From assembly GCA_017416505.1 (NCBI GenBank), contig JAFQCI010000023.1, positions 1-64,000 on the forward strand: a DNA stretch of 64,000 bases. Reading direction: 5' to 3'. The notes beneath the pieces were generated by a model. That model had not been told where the DNA came from. It saw only the letters and a program-made list of their open reading frames with translations, and did not search any database. This document shows, piece after piece, positions 11,201-18,949 of the stretch. Numbering within the stretch: the first letter of the stretch is position 1; each line of letters opens with the position of its first letter. Position numbers and translations under genes: made by a program. This DNA comes from Lachnospiraceae bacterium (lineage in GTDB: Bacteria; Bacillota_A; Clostridia; Lachnospirales; Lachnospiraceae).

Positions 11201-11547
11201 TTATAATTATGAATCTCAATCTCGCCTGTATTCTCAATGCTTTTTCCATTTCCATCATTAATCAAAAATTTATACTTGCTATTTTTTCCTACCTTAATTG
11301 TAATTAAGTCTTTAAAATAAACATATTTTCCAACCAAATTATTATCACCCGGATTCAAATGCTTAATAATTCTGGTAAGTTCTGAATCATCGACAAATAT
11401 TTTTGATTTATTTTCTGTAAAAGGATACATTCTCACAATAATTTTATATTTATTATTTCCTATATCAACTTTTTCAAATTTACTTACCTTGATTCTTCTA
11501 ATTTTACATAATTTTGATTCAACCATCACTTCTTTTGTTGTACTCAA
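8263..11547 (-). CDS. Single-subunit two-barrel RNA polymerase (RdRP/YonO-like)
   Basis: 1,094 residues from TTG 11547, eight bases after GGAGG; a GTG five codons upstream has no ribosome site. Barrel 1, residues ~253-303: CPFDGMGIVDIEMAEQW, then FQIRLCGVKGCLFV, matching the DG.G-A-QIR.GG.KG signature of eukaryotic RNA-dependent RNA polymerases, with the conserved Lys. Barrel 2, residues ~485-595: GKLYMNGNYAVVGSDPYALL, VWRNPHIFREH, then the metal-binding motif DTDGD at ~583-587. YonO of phage SP-beta, of the same class, is a DNA-dependent polymerase for late genes. By analogy this enzyme may transcribe part of this phage genome. Template (DNA or RNA) cannot be told from sequence. About 200 residues before barrel 1 and 500 after barrel 2 are family-specific or unrecognised. 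Confidence 0.85.
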   Translation of the reverse strand: MSTTKEVMVESKLCKIRRIKVSKFEKVDIGNNKYKIIVRMYPFTENKSKIFVDDSELTRIIKHLNPGDNNLVGKYVYFKDLITIKVGKNSKYKFLINDGNGKSIENTGEIEIHNYKYDNKEEKYILDSVEIFTHLISNASHIRGQKALFVKKELFPAVDEILRCGVDPETKTKYISKWTSYYGLQASNSVPVTMPKCTIIPDKDMKIKDIVDIVRQNYKKDNIKIKKSKKSKSDDIFEYDVRENVSKDDVKTCPFDGMGIVDIEMAEQWAKDLGLDYVPGSFQIRLCGVKGCLFVMSIKDFIDKVSKNSTLKDIDGNIQDYSKGDFNVILTESMFKFKNFYNEKNKVEQWKREFHKVVYGYKRTFNICSFSVKYDDMKDTLLTAYQPLQTLDELLNVDKDVREEKLNSLCENTIGVINTMHSDISAFLKYIGIDEVDEEGKVNKESVKPYYRALAENHSLCNDKYIKMKMERTLKTAKEKTYVGKLYMNGNYAVVGSDPYALLQHAFGLEVTGLLGRDEIYSNYWNNKNKKSVTVWRNPHIFREHWVGKCIDNEDVSEWFKYLNTNIIVSIWDTNLLRCNSADTDGDILASSDNEILQAEVNEMLSKGKSRTIYPDLLCDREEETDNTTKVCISDTKAIIESELRGFSNDIGKVINKISELWGEKQSETTEKYIKILSVVGSLVIDFVKTGVKVPIPGDILKYVKSNKIKKLRFMMYLDNNKKMRKKEERNLYHYEKEKAKLEKMGKKMENEFESKFSDKPCTLNLIMEYMKKNLDEIEPSYSETEFDYHTLIISRDCNLNKKSHYVKVKELIEQFVKEQKSISDEKKQEEIKYARVNEDYSMIYKAFYDKCRNELLCVRNDKDKICTKSMILDCCIMCCYTEFKEENYSHFDLLWNLFPDELVRRACGKDIVQRKSKLNDDNFKKMLEKQREKSNLKFESQRNAKRSKIMCLEANRCTPEIFNIYKSDITYIKNRIPTSVEDYIAVRKVYFCYLVSYKRLKSMKRHTDIPCRENSRNEITNSCISELTKLSNRQVTRANNILEKMEIIKFHQGEGFKTCELLYIPKEKNVDNFYYSGINYMKAFSLMNRYLSR

Positions 11548-11562
11548 TAACCATTCCTCCAC

Positions 11563-11858
11563 TTCTTAAATCACAATAACAATCTTTACATTATTACTTT
11601 TCTTTCCACAAAAGAACAAAAAAATACCACCAACATTCTAACCGTCCCACTAAAATCTCTCCCCCTAAATAATAACTTATTCATCAAAAATCCATTTGAT
11701 TTTGCATCCTAACTAATCCACCCACCAATTTTACATCTTAAAAATAAAAACTCAAAATCAGCCCCGTTTTCTTTAATTTAAGCCTTTGTATAGACCACTT
11801 TTACCACCATATGAAATGTGCATTTTATTGCCGTTTTAGAGTAAAAAATACCTCTATT
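11563..11858. other. Gap upstream of the RNA polymerase gene
   Basis: About 300 bases without a supported gene. A 32-codon minus-strand frame starts near 11697 but has no ribosome site. The sequence is pyrimidine-rich on the plus strand. No clear promoter seen. Confidence 0.3.
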
Positions 11859-12101
11859 TCAGGACTTATTTTCCCGTTTTTTCATATACTCCATAAGGTC
11901 AATTACATTCCCCTTCCAATTACGCAGCTTTACAATAAAATCTTTAAAGTCTGTAATATTAAATACTTCCTCTTCTGCTACATCATTAATAGTTAGGTCT
12001 GTTTCATTCGCTGATACTGTAAAATCATAAAATGAAATCTTCTCTACAGAATATAACTTATCCGCTACTAAAATATATTTAATTCGTGTATCATTACTCA
12101 A
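11859..12101 (-). CDS. Hypothetical phage protein, 80 aa
   Basis: Start chosen at TTG 12101, which follows GGGAGAAA; a longer frame reaches 12140 but lacks a ribosome site. Acidic, no recognised domain, ends in a basic KKRENKS tail. Lies after the 12.2-kb BRO-like gene. Confidence 0.45.
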   Translation of the reverse strand: MSNDTRIKYILVADKLYSVEKISFYDFTVSANETDLTINDVAEEEVFNITDFKDFIVKLRNWKGNVIDLMEYMKKRENKS

Positions 12102-12157
12102 TTTATTTCTCCCATTCTTTTTATGCTCATCTAAAATCATCTACAATACATCATGTT

Positions 12158-13159
12158 CTATTTAAAGTCTCCTTCAAATACTTTCTTCTCATCAAATTTT
12201 GTCAGATACCTTCCAGTTTCCACATCAATGATTTTATCAATATAAATCGTGCTTACCGATTCGGGTTTCATTATTTTAACCAACAACTCAATCGGCATTG
12301 AAAAATTAATCGGTTCATCATGATACCCAAAAATTTCATACTCATAATCTTCCAATACATCTACCTTCAGATTTTCAATACACCATAACATATTTTCAAC
12401 TACATTGTACTTACTGAAATCTCTATCAATATCAATCTGCGATAAATTAATCATTCTTTCTTCCGGATTGCTTGAATCATAATCACTCCATGGAAGAATA
12501 ACATCACCATCATCATTTACATACAAATCAATCCAAGATGAATAATCTCCTAAATCTGATACAGAACAAAACACACCTTTTCCAACAACATATGCTTCTA
12601 AATTAATTCGTCCATCACATTGAACACTTGTTAAAAATTGAATATCCAAACCACAATTTTTAATCTTATCAATATCAAATCGTTTCTTATCATTTAGGTA
12701 ATCAATCATGTTCTGATAATATTTCTTACTAGTTTCATTGTTCTGTATCAATTCTTGTAATGCTTTCTGTTTTTCTTTTGGAAGTTCGTGAAGTAATATG
12801 TACTCCTCAACTGTACATCTATTTCTACTTGCCATCATCTGTAGAAAATCTCTTGCTAATGCTACTTTTAATGGTTGAAAACTCATAACAGAATCAATAT
12901 TACTTCTGAGTGTTTCTATTTTTGAGACTTCAATCTGACCTTGCTGTTTTAATGCAGTTTCATTTTTGGATAGCAAATTATTATAATTCGTTTCACGGAT
13001 GCAATGAATACCACTTATCTTTTCTATAAATGATGGATACTCATTTATAAAATCTTGCTGCTTAGAATATCCTAATGCTTTTGTAACATCGGATAATTTC
13101 AGATATACTTTGTTGTCGTGGATTAGTTTTGTTTGAAATTTTACTGTTTTATTTGCCAT
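12158..13159 (-). CDS. Hypothetical protein with BRO-N/KilA-like N-terminus
   Basis: 333 residues, ribosome site GGAGAAATAAATTAT before ATG. The N-terminus (KVYLKLSDVTKALGYSKQQDF) resembles the beginning of phage BRO/antirepressor-type DNA-binding domains. The central part has a coiled segment; the C-terminal half is acidic and not recognised. Possibly a regulator; only the N-terminal resemblance supports this. Confidence 0.45.
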   Translation of the reverse strand: MANKTVKFQTKLIHDNKVYLKLSDVTKALGYSKQQDFINEYPSFIEKISGIHCIRETNYNNLLSKNETALKQQGQIEVSKIETLRSNIDSVMSFQPLKVALARDFLQMMASRNRCTVEEYILLHELPKEKQKALQELIQNNETSKKYYQNMIDYLNDKKRFDIDKIKNCGLDIQFLTSVQCDGRINLEAYVVGKGVFCSVSDLGDYSSWIDLYVNDDGDVILPWSDYDSSNPEERMINLSQIDIDRDFSKYNVVENMLWCIENLKVDVLEDYEYEIFGYHDEPINFSMPIELLVKIMKPESVSTIYIDKIIDVETGRYLTKFDEKKVFEGDFK

Positions 13160-13164
13160 ATAAT

Positions 13165-14037
13165 TTATTTCTCCTTATCTGCATAACATAAAATAATTTT
13201 CCTCTTGATATTCTCCAACGCTTTACATACTTCTTCATTCGTTGCATTTAACATCGAATCATATAATTCCTGTTCTTTTTCAGGCATTTCCTTATAAGCA
13301 TGAGCATCATATTTATTACAAAAGTAGTGAAAAATACCACCATCATCCGAATTATTGACACCTATTCTAAACAACACATAATGAAGAATTTCATGCCTTA
13401 TTGTTGTTTTTAGCGTATCTACATCTCGCCAACAATCAAAAATATGTATAATAAGTTGCACATCATTTACAATCTCAAAATTACCACCAGTATCATAAAC
13501 ATATTTTCCATTTTCATCCTTATCAAAATCTGCAAATACAATAGGTAGTTCTGCCTTTATATCTGCAAATACTGGATAATCTGCTTGCAATTGTGTCAAG
13601 AATTCTTGTCCATATTCTCTTAACGCAATGATTTTCTCAGCATACTCAGCATAAGCATTTCTTGTACTTTCTGCTCTTTGTTTTATTTCACACATGAAAT
13701 CAAGAAGTTGTTTCCGATTATTGATATAGCGGATAATATTTTTATACTGCTCTTTAACAAGTTTCTGATTGAAATTTATATAAATACTTCCACCATCTTC
13801 ATCGCCTGCCCAGTGTGGAACAAATACTGATAAGTCCACTTTTACAAGTTCCTTATTGCAGTTATCTTTCATAGAACACTCTTCATAACAATCGAATATC
13901 AAAGTATCTACATCCTTATAATTCTCTTTTGGACACAGGAATACAGATGATGGTTCTTCTATCTGATAATCTTCACAATCTGGTGAAGTACTCAATATCA
14001 ATTGCAACATATCTATACATTCTTGTTTTAGTGACAT
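13165..14037 (-). CDS. SprT-like putative zinc metallopeptidase
   Basis: 290 residues from ATG 14037 (GGAAGGAGAAATATATTA). Around residue 215-225 is TTIRHEILHYVLF, an HExxH zinc-protease motif, followed by a further H/D-rich stretch (GGIFHYFCNKYDAHAY) that could supply the third ligand, as in SprT/Spartan-type proteins. The N-terminus has several Cys. Host Spartan cleaves DNA-protein crosslinks; the phage role is unknown. It precedes the BRO-like gene by five bases, so the two are probably co-transcribed. Confidence 0.55.
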   Translation of the reverse strand: MSLKQECIDMLQLILSTSPDCEDYQIEEPSSVFLCPKENYKDVDTLIFDCYEECSMKDNCNKELVKVDLSVFVPHWAGDEDGGSIYINFNQKLVKEQYKNIIRYINNRKQLLDFMCEIKQRAESTRNAYAEYAEKIIALREYGQEFLTQLQADYPVFADIKAELPIVFADFDKDENGKYVYDTGGNFEIVNDVQLIIHIFDCWRDVDTLKTTIRHEILHYVLFRIGVNNSDDGGIFHYFCNKYDAHAYKEMPEKEQELYDSMLNATNEEVCKALENIKRKIILCYADKEK

Positions 14038-14132
14038 ATTAATATATTTCTCCTTCCATTTCATACTTATGGCTGAGATAAGCATTTGCTTGTAATTCCA
14101 TTTACCAGTTGAACAAACTGACCATGTATAAT

Positions 14133-14525
14133 TTATTTCTCTTTATATGCTCCAAATTTAACAACCTGTTCTGTTTCAACAAAATGCACAATATATATTG
14201 CACTAATACTATTAGTACATTTGTTAAAAATCATTTCTTTTTCTACATAATCAATCGCATCATCTTTTGTATTATCCCTCCCACCTATTGACAAGAAATG
14301 TTCCTTTTTATTTTTCGCATTAAACAGATATATTGCATGTCCAAATCCAGTATCAAATTCAATGCTATCAAATATGAATTGTCCCCTTGCTAATATGTAT
14401 TCTGCATAAGGATTACAATTTTCCACATCACATTGATAATTGTATGTATCCCAGTGTTCATTTAAAATATCATTAATAAATTCTTGTTTGGATAACTTTG
14501 TATGTTTTATCGTTTCAATTAACAT
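14133..14525 (-). CDS. Hypothetical phage protein, 130 aa
   Basis: Start at ATG 14525 after GGGAG. The frame continues 20 codons upstream into the next gene without a good ribosome site. No recognised domain; mixed alpha/beta-looking sequence with FDTGFGHAIYLFNAKNK. Lies between the Rep-like gene and the SprT-like gene on the same strand. Confidence 0.5.
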   Translation of the reverse strand: MLIETIKHTKLSKQEFINDILNEHWDTYNYQCDVENCNPYAEYILARGQFIFDSIEFDTGFGHAIYLFNAKNKKEHFLSIGGRDNTKDDAIDYVEKEMIFNKCTNSISAIYIVHFVETEQVVKFGAYKEK

Positions 14526-14550
14526 CTTGCAATTCTCCCTTCTACATTTA

Positions 14551-15453
14551 CTAATACAACTCCAATAAACTATCATCCGTTTCATATAAACTATCTATAT
14601 CAATTAAATCAATATCTTTATCAGATTGTGTCCCACCTAATGTAGGCATTTCAAGTATTTCCTCTTCACTAAAATTATGCATTACATCAGGTTCTCCCCA
14701 ATAATCTGATTCAGATACTTCTATTTTATCTTTATTCTTTGAAACACCCGGCAGATTATTAGTAGCTGGATAAAACCCATCAATAAAACCATAATATATT
14801 TGTAATTCCTTTATAAAAGCTTCCTTTGTAGATTGGTTAATATATTTTTCTTCCAATGTATAAACATTATTAGAATTTACAACAATTTCTTTGCCTTTTC
14901 TCATCCTTAAATATGAGCCATAATTTACAACATATAACATTTTTAATTCACAAAGTATTTGCGTATTCTTTTTTACTGTGCCTACACTACAACCACATTC
15001 TCTTGCCAATGTTTCTTCACTTGAAAAAGTAAACGGTCTTGCAGAGCCAGCATCTACATCAGCAGATATATTCTTTTTAATGTTCATATACAAATACAAA
15101 ACCTTATCCATATTTTTTGTGTTACTACTTCGCAAAATATCAATCTCAGAATACAGAAGTTTGGTAAATTGACCTTGAGGATTCCATTTATCATCAAAAT
15201 TTATCAATTGTACTGTAAACATCATATTGCAATCAACATCACTTAACAAAGCAAGTCCACTATTTGAGTAACAACCTATGTAGCCAATAAACCCTTTATC
15301 AATCATCAATTGTAACGTACTGTAAACCTTGTCATTAATACGCCCTTTATTCCTATTAGGTATAAAATTATGATAAAGAATAAAATCCTTTATAGTGAGA
15401 TTCACATATCCTTCAATGCTCTTATGTCTATGCAGATATGCATACATAAGCAT
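14551..15453 (-). CDS. Replication-initiator-like winged-helix protein
   Basis: At least 300 residues. Two helix-turn-helix regions are visible: residues ~15-60 (IKDFILYHNFIPNRNKGRIN, STLQLMIDKGFIGYIG) and ~145-180 (TFSSEETLARECGCSVGTVK). This is the layout of plasmid/phage RepA-type or DnaD-like initiators. Five iterons lie 110 bases upstream. ATG 15453 lacks a ribosome site. The frame stays open 22 more codons with protein-like sequence (NDYFTKYDNSYLEQYDELF) and no ATG/GTG/TTG; the only codon placed after an AAAGG is ATT at 15519. It would bind the iterons and start replication. Family assignment is moderate. Confidence 0.55.
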   Translation of the reverse strand: MLMYAYLHRHKSIEGYVNLTIKDFILYHNFIPNRNKGRINDKVYSTLQLMIDKGFIGYIGCYSNSGLALLSDVDCNMMFTVQLINFDDKWNPQGQFTKLLYSEIDILRSSNTKNMDKVLYLYMNIKKNISADVDAGSARPFTFSSEETLARECGCSVGTVKKNTQILCELKMLYVVNYGSYLRMRKGKEIVVNSNNVYTLEEKYINQSTKEAFIKELQIYYGFIDGFYPATNNLPGVSKNKDKIEVSESDYWGEPDVMHNFSEEEILEMPTLGGTQSDKDIDLIDIDSLYETDDSLLELY

Positions 15454-15561
15454 AAATAATTCATCATACTGTTCCAGATATGAATTATCATATTTGGTAA
15501 AATAATCATTTTTTAAAATAAAAACACCAACCTTTCAAAACAAAAAAACAAAATGAAGATT

Positions 15562-15631
15562 CAACTCTAATCTTTTTAACTCTATTCTTAATAACTCTAT
15601 TCTTATAACTCTATTCTTTAACTCTATTCTT
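15562..15631. repeat. Five tandem 13-bp iterons (candidate replication origin)
   Basis: Copies of TAACTCTATTCTT start at 15577, 15592, 15606 and 15619, with a one-base-variant relative (CAACTCTAATCTT) at 15562. Spacing is 13-15 bases. They lie upstream of the Rep-like gene in an AT-rich gap with no gene, the usual arrangement of an iteron-type origin with its initiator. Confidence 0.6.
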
Positions 15632-15803
15632 TAATATCAGTTAAAATCGTGACGTATCCAGATACGGAACATCTCAAATATTGTTACTGTATGTGTACCT
15701 AACAGCATAATAATGTATACAAAGACGTAATATATTTTAATTTTATGTATACACTCTGTATACAAATCAAAAATAATAAGTATGCAGAAACGTAATTTTA
15801 TTT
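15632..15803. promoter_or_regulatory. Non-coding region with second copy of the 7.7-kb element and short repeats
   Basis: Bases 15680-15703 match the element at 7687-7710. Next to it are imperfect repeats built from GTATACA, ACGTAAT and ACACTCTG (15715-15810). A 62-codon minus frame covers the stretch but has no ribosome site and overlaps the next gene, so it is not called. Confidence 0.4.
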
Positions 15804-16133
15804 CTACACTCTGACACCACAACATTCAAATTCAAACTTCATACAGTTTTTCAAAATCACATGTACTGTTTGCTGGTTATATTCGTCCCTTTCCTCATAG
15901 CATTCCATGATTTCATTGTACGGAAGTACTAAGTTATCATATTCTACATTACCAATTTTCCAATCTATCAAGAATTTCTTTTCTTCTGATTGCACATTTC
16001 TGTTTATTGGAATAAGCAACCTTGTCATAAAATCACCTGTTACACCATTTCTGATATAAGTATGAATTGCATAATCCTTGTTACGTTCAAAAAAACCACA
16101 TAAGATTTTTTCTACTTTTTCTTTCATTGTCAT
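15804..16133 (-). CDS. Hypothetical phage protein, 109 aa
   Basis: ATG 16133 follows TAGGAGTG. No recognised domain; it ends FEFECCGVRV. It follows the 16.1-kb gene by eleven bases and is probably co-transcribed with it. Confidence 0.5.
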   Translation of the reverse strand: MTMKEKVEKILCGFFERNKDYAIHTYIRNGVTGDFMTRLLIPINRNVQSEEKKFLIDWKIGNVEYDNLVLPYNEIMECYEERDEYNQQTVHVILKNCMKFEFECCGVRV

Positions 16134-16144
16134 TATTTTCACTC

Positions 16145-16522
16145 CTACTGTACGTTTTTATATGTGTGGTTACCATGTTTACTATAAATGACTTTTGTAT
16201 TCAGGCTATTATATTTGTCTATCAAAAATAAATCACATTCTGGTAAGCTGCCACTAATAATCATTAACAAATTCTTTCTAATTTCACTGCCAAAGTATAT
16301 CGCATTTTCAAATCTCATATTGTATTGTTTACTACCATCATCACCAAATAATGTGAATACCTCAAATGCTTTTTTTCTTCTGTTCCAATGCAATACATTC
16401 TGTAATAATAATTCTGGTGTCAAATCAGCCACAATCACATAACTTCCTTTAAGTAATTCTTTTACAATTGTATTTGCTGACTTTTCAAGAATACAATCTG
16501 GTGATATTTCTAATTGGCTCAT
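16145..16522 (-). CDS. Hypothetical phage protein, 125 aa
   Basis: Good ribosome site (ACGGAGGAATAG). No recognised domain; alternating hydrophobic strands such as YVIVADLTPELLL suggest a globular protein. Its leader carries one of the recurring hairpin modules. Confidence 0.5.
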   Translation of the reverse strand: MSQLEISPDCILEKSANTIVKELLKGSYVIVADLTPELLLQNVLHWNRRKKAFEVFTLFGDDGSKQYNMRFENAIYFGSEIRKNLLMIISGSLPECDLFLIDKYNSLNTKVIYSKHGNHTYKNVQ

Positions 16523-16554
16523 AATAATCTATTCCTCCGTTTCTGTTCTTTATG

Positions 16555-16595
16555 TAGTAGGCAGTAAATGAATACCACCTACTATATATCTTCTC
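16555..16595 (-). repeat. Recurring intergenic motif-hairpin module, copy A
   Basis: In the minus sense AGAAGATATATAGTAGG leads into a stem TAGTAGG/CCTACTA, just before the next gene's leader. Related copies lie at 18.0, 18.9, 19.7, 20.1 and 20.6 kb, with a motif-only copy at 22.3 kb. Confidence 0.5.
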
Positions 16596-16598
16596 TTT

Positions 16599-16964
16599 TT
16601 ACTGGTTGAAAATTGTCTTATTTAACTCATTCTCAATATGCTTAACTGTGTGTCCATCTACAACTTTCAAATACATAACAACGATTGTTCCAACCATTGA
16701 ATCATGTAAATCACCATACACAATAAAGTCTTCTGTGTTTGAGGTATCTGATACGTTTTTATATGTCCAATCCACTAAATCGGAAAACACAACATTATCT
16801 TCTAATGCTTCTATGGATTCCAACATAGTAGTTGTATCTATCGGTTTGACTTCATCTGATACAGACTGTGCTTTATACTGATATTCTGCTTTTACAATCT
16901 GTGCCATAGGGTCAAAAGATAACACTCTTGCAAGATTTCTTATTGATGTTCTTTTACTTTTCAT
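16599..16964 (-). CDS. Hypothetical phage protein, 121 aa
   Basis: ATG preceded by GGGGAAGTTAA. The N-terminus is basic (KSKRTSIRNLARVLSF); no recognised domain. About 125 bases of leader separate it from the next gene upstream; this leader has a GATTGT...ACAATC stem in place of the usual module. Confidence 0.5.
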   Translation of the reverse strand: MKSKRTSIRNLARVLSFDPMAQIVKAEYQYKAQSVSDEVKPIDTTTMLESIEALEDNVVFSDLVDWTYKNVSDTSNTEDFIVYGDLHDSMVGTIVVMYLKVVDGHTVKHIENELNKTIFNQ

Positions 16965-17090
16965 TTAACTTCCCCATTTCATACAAATAATTATTAAAAT
17001 ACTTTGTAATCACTTTGATAAAACTTTGATAAACAGATTGTGAATGGCAAACCACAATAGCTATGGTCTGTCAATCTTTGTATCACTTAA

Positions 17091-17333
17091 TCATTCTGTT
17101 TTACTTGCTTCAATCTGTTTTTCTAAGATTCTTTCAAGACTTTCTAACTGCTCTTTACCACCTCTTGTTTCTTCTAACAATTTTTCCAACTGTTCAGGTG
17201 TTGCACCATTAAGCATCTGATAGTTTACATACTTAGTAGCATCAATTTGAGCATTTAAAACCTCTATCAGCTTTTCAATATCACTTGTGTTCTGATTAAT
17301 ATGACCTCTTCTTAATTCTGCACTTGAACTCAT
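17091..17333 (-). CDS. Small coiled-coil protein, 80 aa
   Basis: Ribosome site GAAGGAGAAATATTAT. Almost entirely helical and charged, with heptad-like leucines in the C-terminal half (LEKLLEETRGGKEQLESLE). Follows the 17.4-kb cold-shock-like gene by 16 bases, so probably one transcript. No function recognised. Confidence 0.5.
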   Translation of the reverse strand: MSSSAELRRGHINQNTSDIEKLIEVLNAQIDATKYVNYQMLNGATPEQLEKLLEETRGGKEQLESLERILEKQIEASKTE

Positions 17334-17349
17334 ATAATATTTCTCCTTC

Positions 17350-17961
17350 CTATTCCATAATTGCCTGGTAGAAATTATCTTCTAATTCCAGCATGATTCC
17401 ATAGTTTTCTAATTCATATGTCTTTGTAAGTAATTCTCCAACGGATAAATACTGTTGGTCTTTTGGTGCATCTTTGATTCCATAATTCTGAAATCTACAT
17501 AATTCCGATGGCTTGTCTTTATCTGAATAGCCAACAAGTACTTGATTGTTTTTTCTTAAAACGGCTACACCACAAGGATATTTCCCACTTGTGCATACAT
17601 GACTGCAAATACTGTCTCTTAACTCTTCTTCATTTTCAAATCTGAAAACACAATATTCATCGTGATTCTCACATTTTGGCACATCAAGAATATTATTTTT
17701 AATATCTACACCAAAATCCTTGAAAGTCAGCCTTGACAACTTCACTGCATATTCTGCCTTTTGAATAACCGACACATTAACTGCTTGTGGATTGCCATTA
17801 TCGTCAGTTCCTAATTCATATTCAACTACATCATTCTTATGCAATACAACTGCTCCGTTCATGTTGACGTTTCTTGCTTGTACTGGTAATTCTTCACCAG
17901 TTAAGGTTGTGATAATTCCACAACCCTTTAATGATTCAAAATTTTTAATTCTTCCTATCAT
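17350..17961 (-). CDS. Cold-shock-like (CSD/OB) domain protein with C-terminal extension
   Basis: 203 residues. Residues ~1-70 have the cold-shock fold pattern: IGRIKNFESLKGCGIITTLT, then VVLHKNDVVEYELG and PQAVNV. The aromatic RNP motifs are weaker than in CspA. The remaining 130 residues are unrecognised and include several Cys. Its neighbour at 18.5 kb has a similar CSD plus tail. Probably single-stranded nucleic-acid binding. Confidence 0.55.
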   Translation of the reverse strand: MIGRIKNFESLKGCGIITTLTGEELPVQARNVNMNGAVVLHKNDVVEYELGTDDNGNPQAVNVSVIQKAEYAVKLSRLTFKDFGVDIKNNILDVPKCENHDEYCVFRFENEEELRDSICSHVCTSGKYPCGVAVLRKNNQVLVGYSDKDKPSELCRFQNYGIKDAPKDQQYLSVGELLTKTYELENYGIMLELEDNFYQAIME

Positions 17962-18000
17962 CTTTTAAATCCTCCTATGTTTTTTATTTGTTTTTATGAG

Positions 18001-18040
18001 AATGTCACATAGGACACCACCCCATATATAGTTATTTCTC
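18001..18040 (-). repeat. Recurring intergenic module, copy B
   Basis: Minus sense AGAAATAACTATATATGGGGTGGTG, with a weak stem (TGTC/GACA) beside it. The most divergent copy of the family. Confidence 0.4.
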
Positions 18041-18060
18041 TGTTTACCATAAAAATTTAC

Positions 18061-18459
18061 TTAAACATTTTTATGGACAAATTCTCTTGTACTCTGCAAC
18101 ATAGATTCCTTTACTTTACTCAATAACGAAAAATCTAAGTCATTTAAGGATTCCTCCATCGTATCAATTCCAATATATTCTACTCCATTCGCAATATCAG
18201 AATCGCTAACATCGGGATTTTCTTCTCTTACTTCTCTAAGAGTGCTTTCAAACAGTGCCTTTCCAGCCTCAATTTCAGGTGTCTCATCCTCAATTCCGTA
18301 AACCTTGTTATAAATCATTTTCATTCCTGGATAAATACTTTCTTTTGGAACTCTCCACAATATAGCCATTACATATGAAATCTCTACTTCTATGCGACTT
18401 AATCCATATTGTGAATACTCTTTCATAATCTTTTCTATAATCTCTTTTTTATTCATCAT
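18061..18459 (-). CDS. Hypothetical helical protein, 132 aa
   Basis: Start ATG ATG at 18459/18456, one base or so after the stop of the cold-shock gene, so translationally coupled to it. Mostly helical and acidic. No recognised domain. Confidence 0.5.
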   Translation of the reverse strand: MMNKKEIIEKIMKEYSQYGLSRIEVEISYVMAILWRVPKESIYPGMKMIYNKVYGIEDETPEIEAGKALFESTLREVREENPDVSDSDIANGVEYIGIDTMEESLNDLDFSLLSKVKESMLQSTREFVHKNV

Positions 18460-18461
18460 AA

Positions 18462-18860
18462 TTACTTATTCCTCTTTTCTTCTAATCCTTCTACATCAAT
18501 TCCTACATAAGCTGCTAATTCAATAAGACTCATTTCCTTATCAACTACCGACTTTTCTTCTTTGTCAACTACACACCACCCATGCATACCCTTATCATCA
18601 CCAATACGCATTACATGTAGTCCTTCCTTTGCTAACTCATGCACCACCATTGAGAGTGTGATAACAGGTATAACATTCACCGCCTGCTCTCTTCCGGTTG
18701 AACCCTCACTAATTTCAAACTGAACAATATCCCCTTCATTCAAGAAACGAAAACCATCCATCTGAATGTTACTATGATGCACGAATACTTCTTGTACACC
18801 TTCTGCTTTAATGAATCCCCAACCTTTACGTTTGTCAAAAAATTTTACTGTTCCTGTCAT
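18462..18860 (-). CDS. Cold-shock domain protein with short tail
   Basis: 132 residues. Residues 1-68 are a clear cold-shock domain: TGTVKFFDKRKGWGFIKAEG (RNP1-type) and VFVHHSNIQ (RNP2-type), then the closing strand AVNVIPV. The tail of ~60 residues is not part of CspA, which is normally ~67 residues long. Binds single-stranded RNA or DNA; might act as an RNA chaperone or antiterminator for phage transcripts. Confidence 0.8.
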   Translation of the reverse strand: MTGTVKFFDKRKGWGFIKAEGVQEVFVHHSNIQMDGFRFLNEGDIVQFEISEGSTGREQAVNVIPVITLSMVVHELAKEGLHVMRIGDDKGMHGWCVVDKEEKSVVDKEMSLIELAAYVGIDVEGLEEKRNK

Positions 18861-18898
18861 TTCTAAATCCTCCTATGTTTGCTAATATTTTTATTTAC

Positions 18899-18940
18899 AA
18901 GGCAGTACCAGAATGATACCACCCTATAATTTGCTTCTCT
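18899..18940 (-). repeat. Recurring intergenic module, copy C
   Basis: Minus sense AGAAGCAAATTATAGGG followed by an imperfect stem AGGGTGGTA/TACTGCCTT, in the leader of the 18.5-kb cold-shock gene. Confidence 0.5.
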
Positions 18941-18949
18941 TTTTGATAT

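Noticed and set aside
15637..15825. 62-codon minus frame
   Set aside because: Overlaps a better gene, has no ribosome site and covers the repeat-rich origin candidate.
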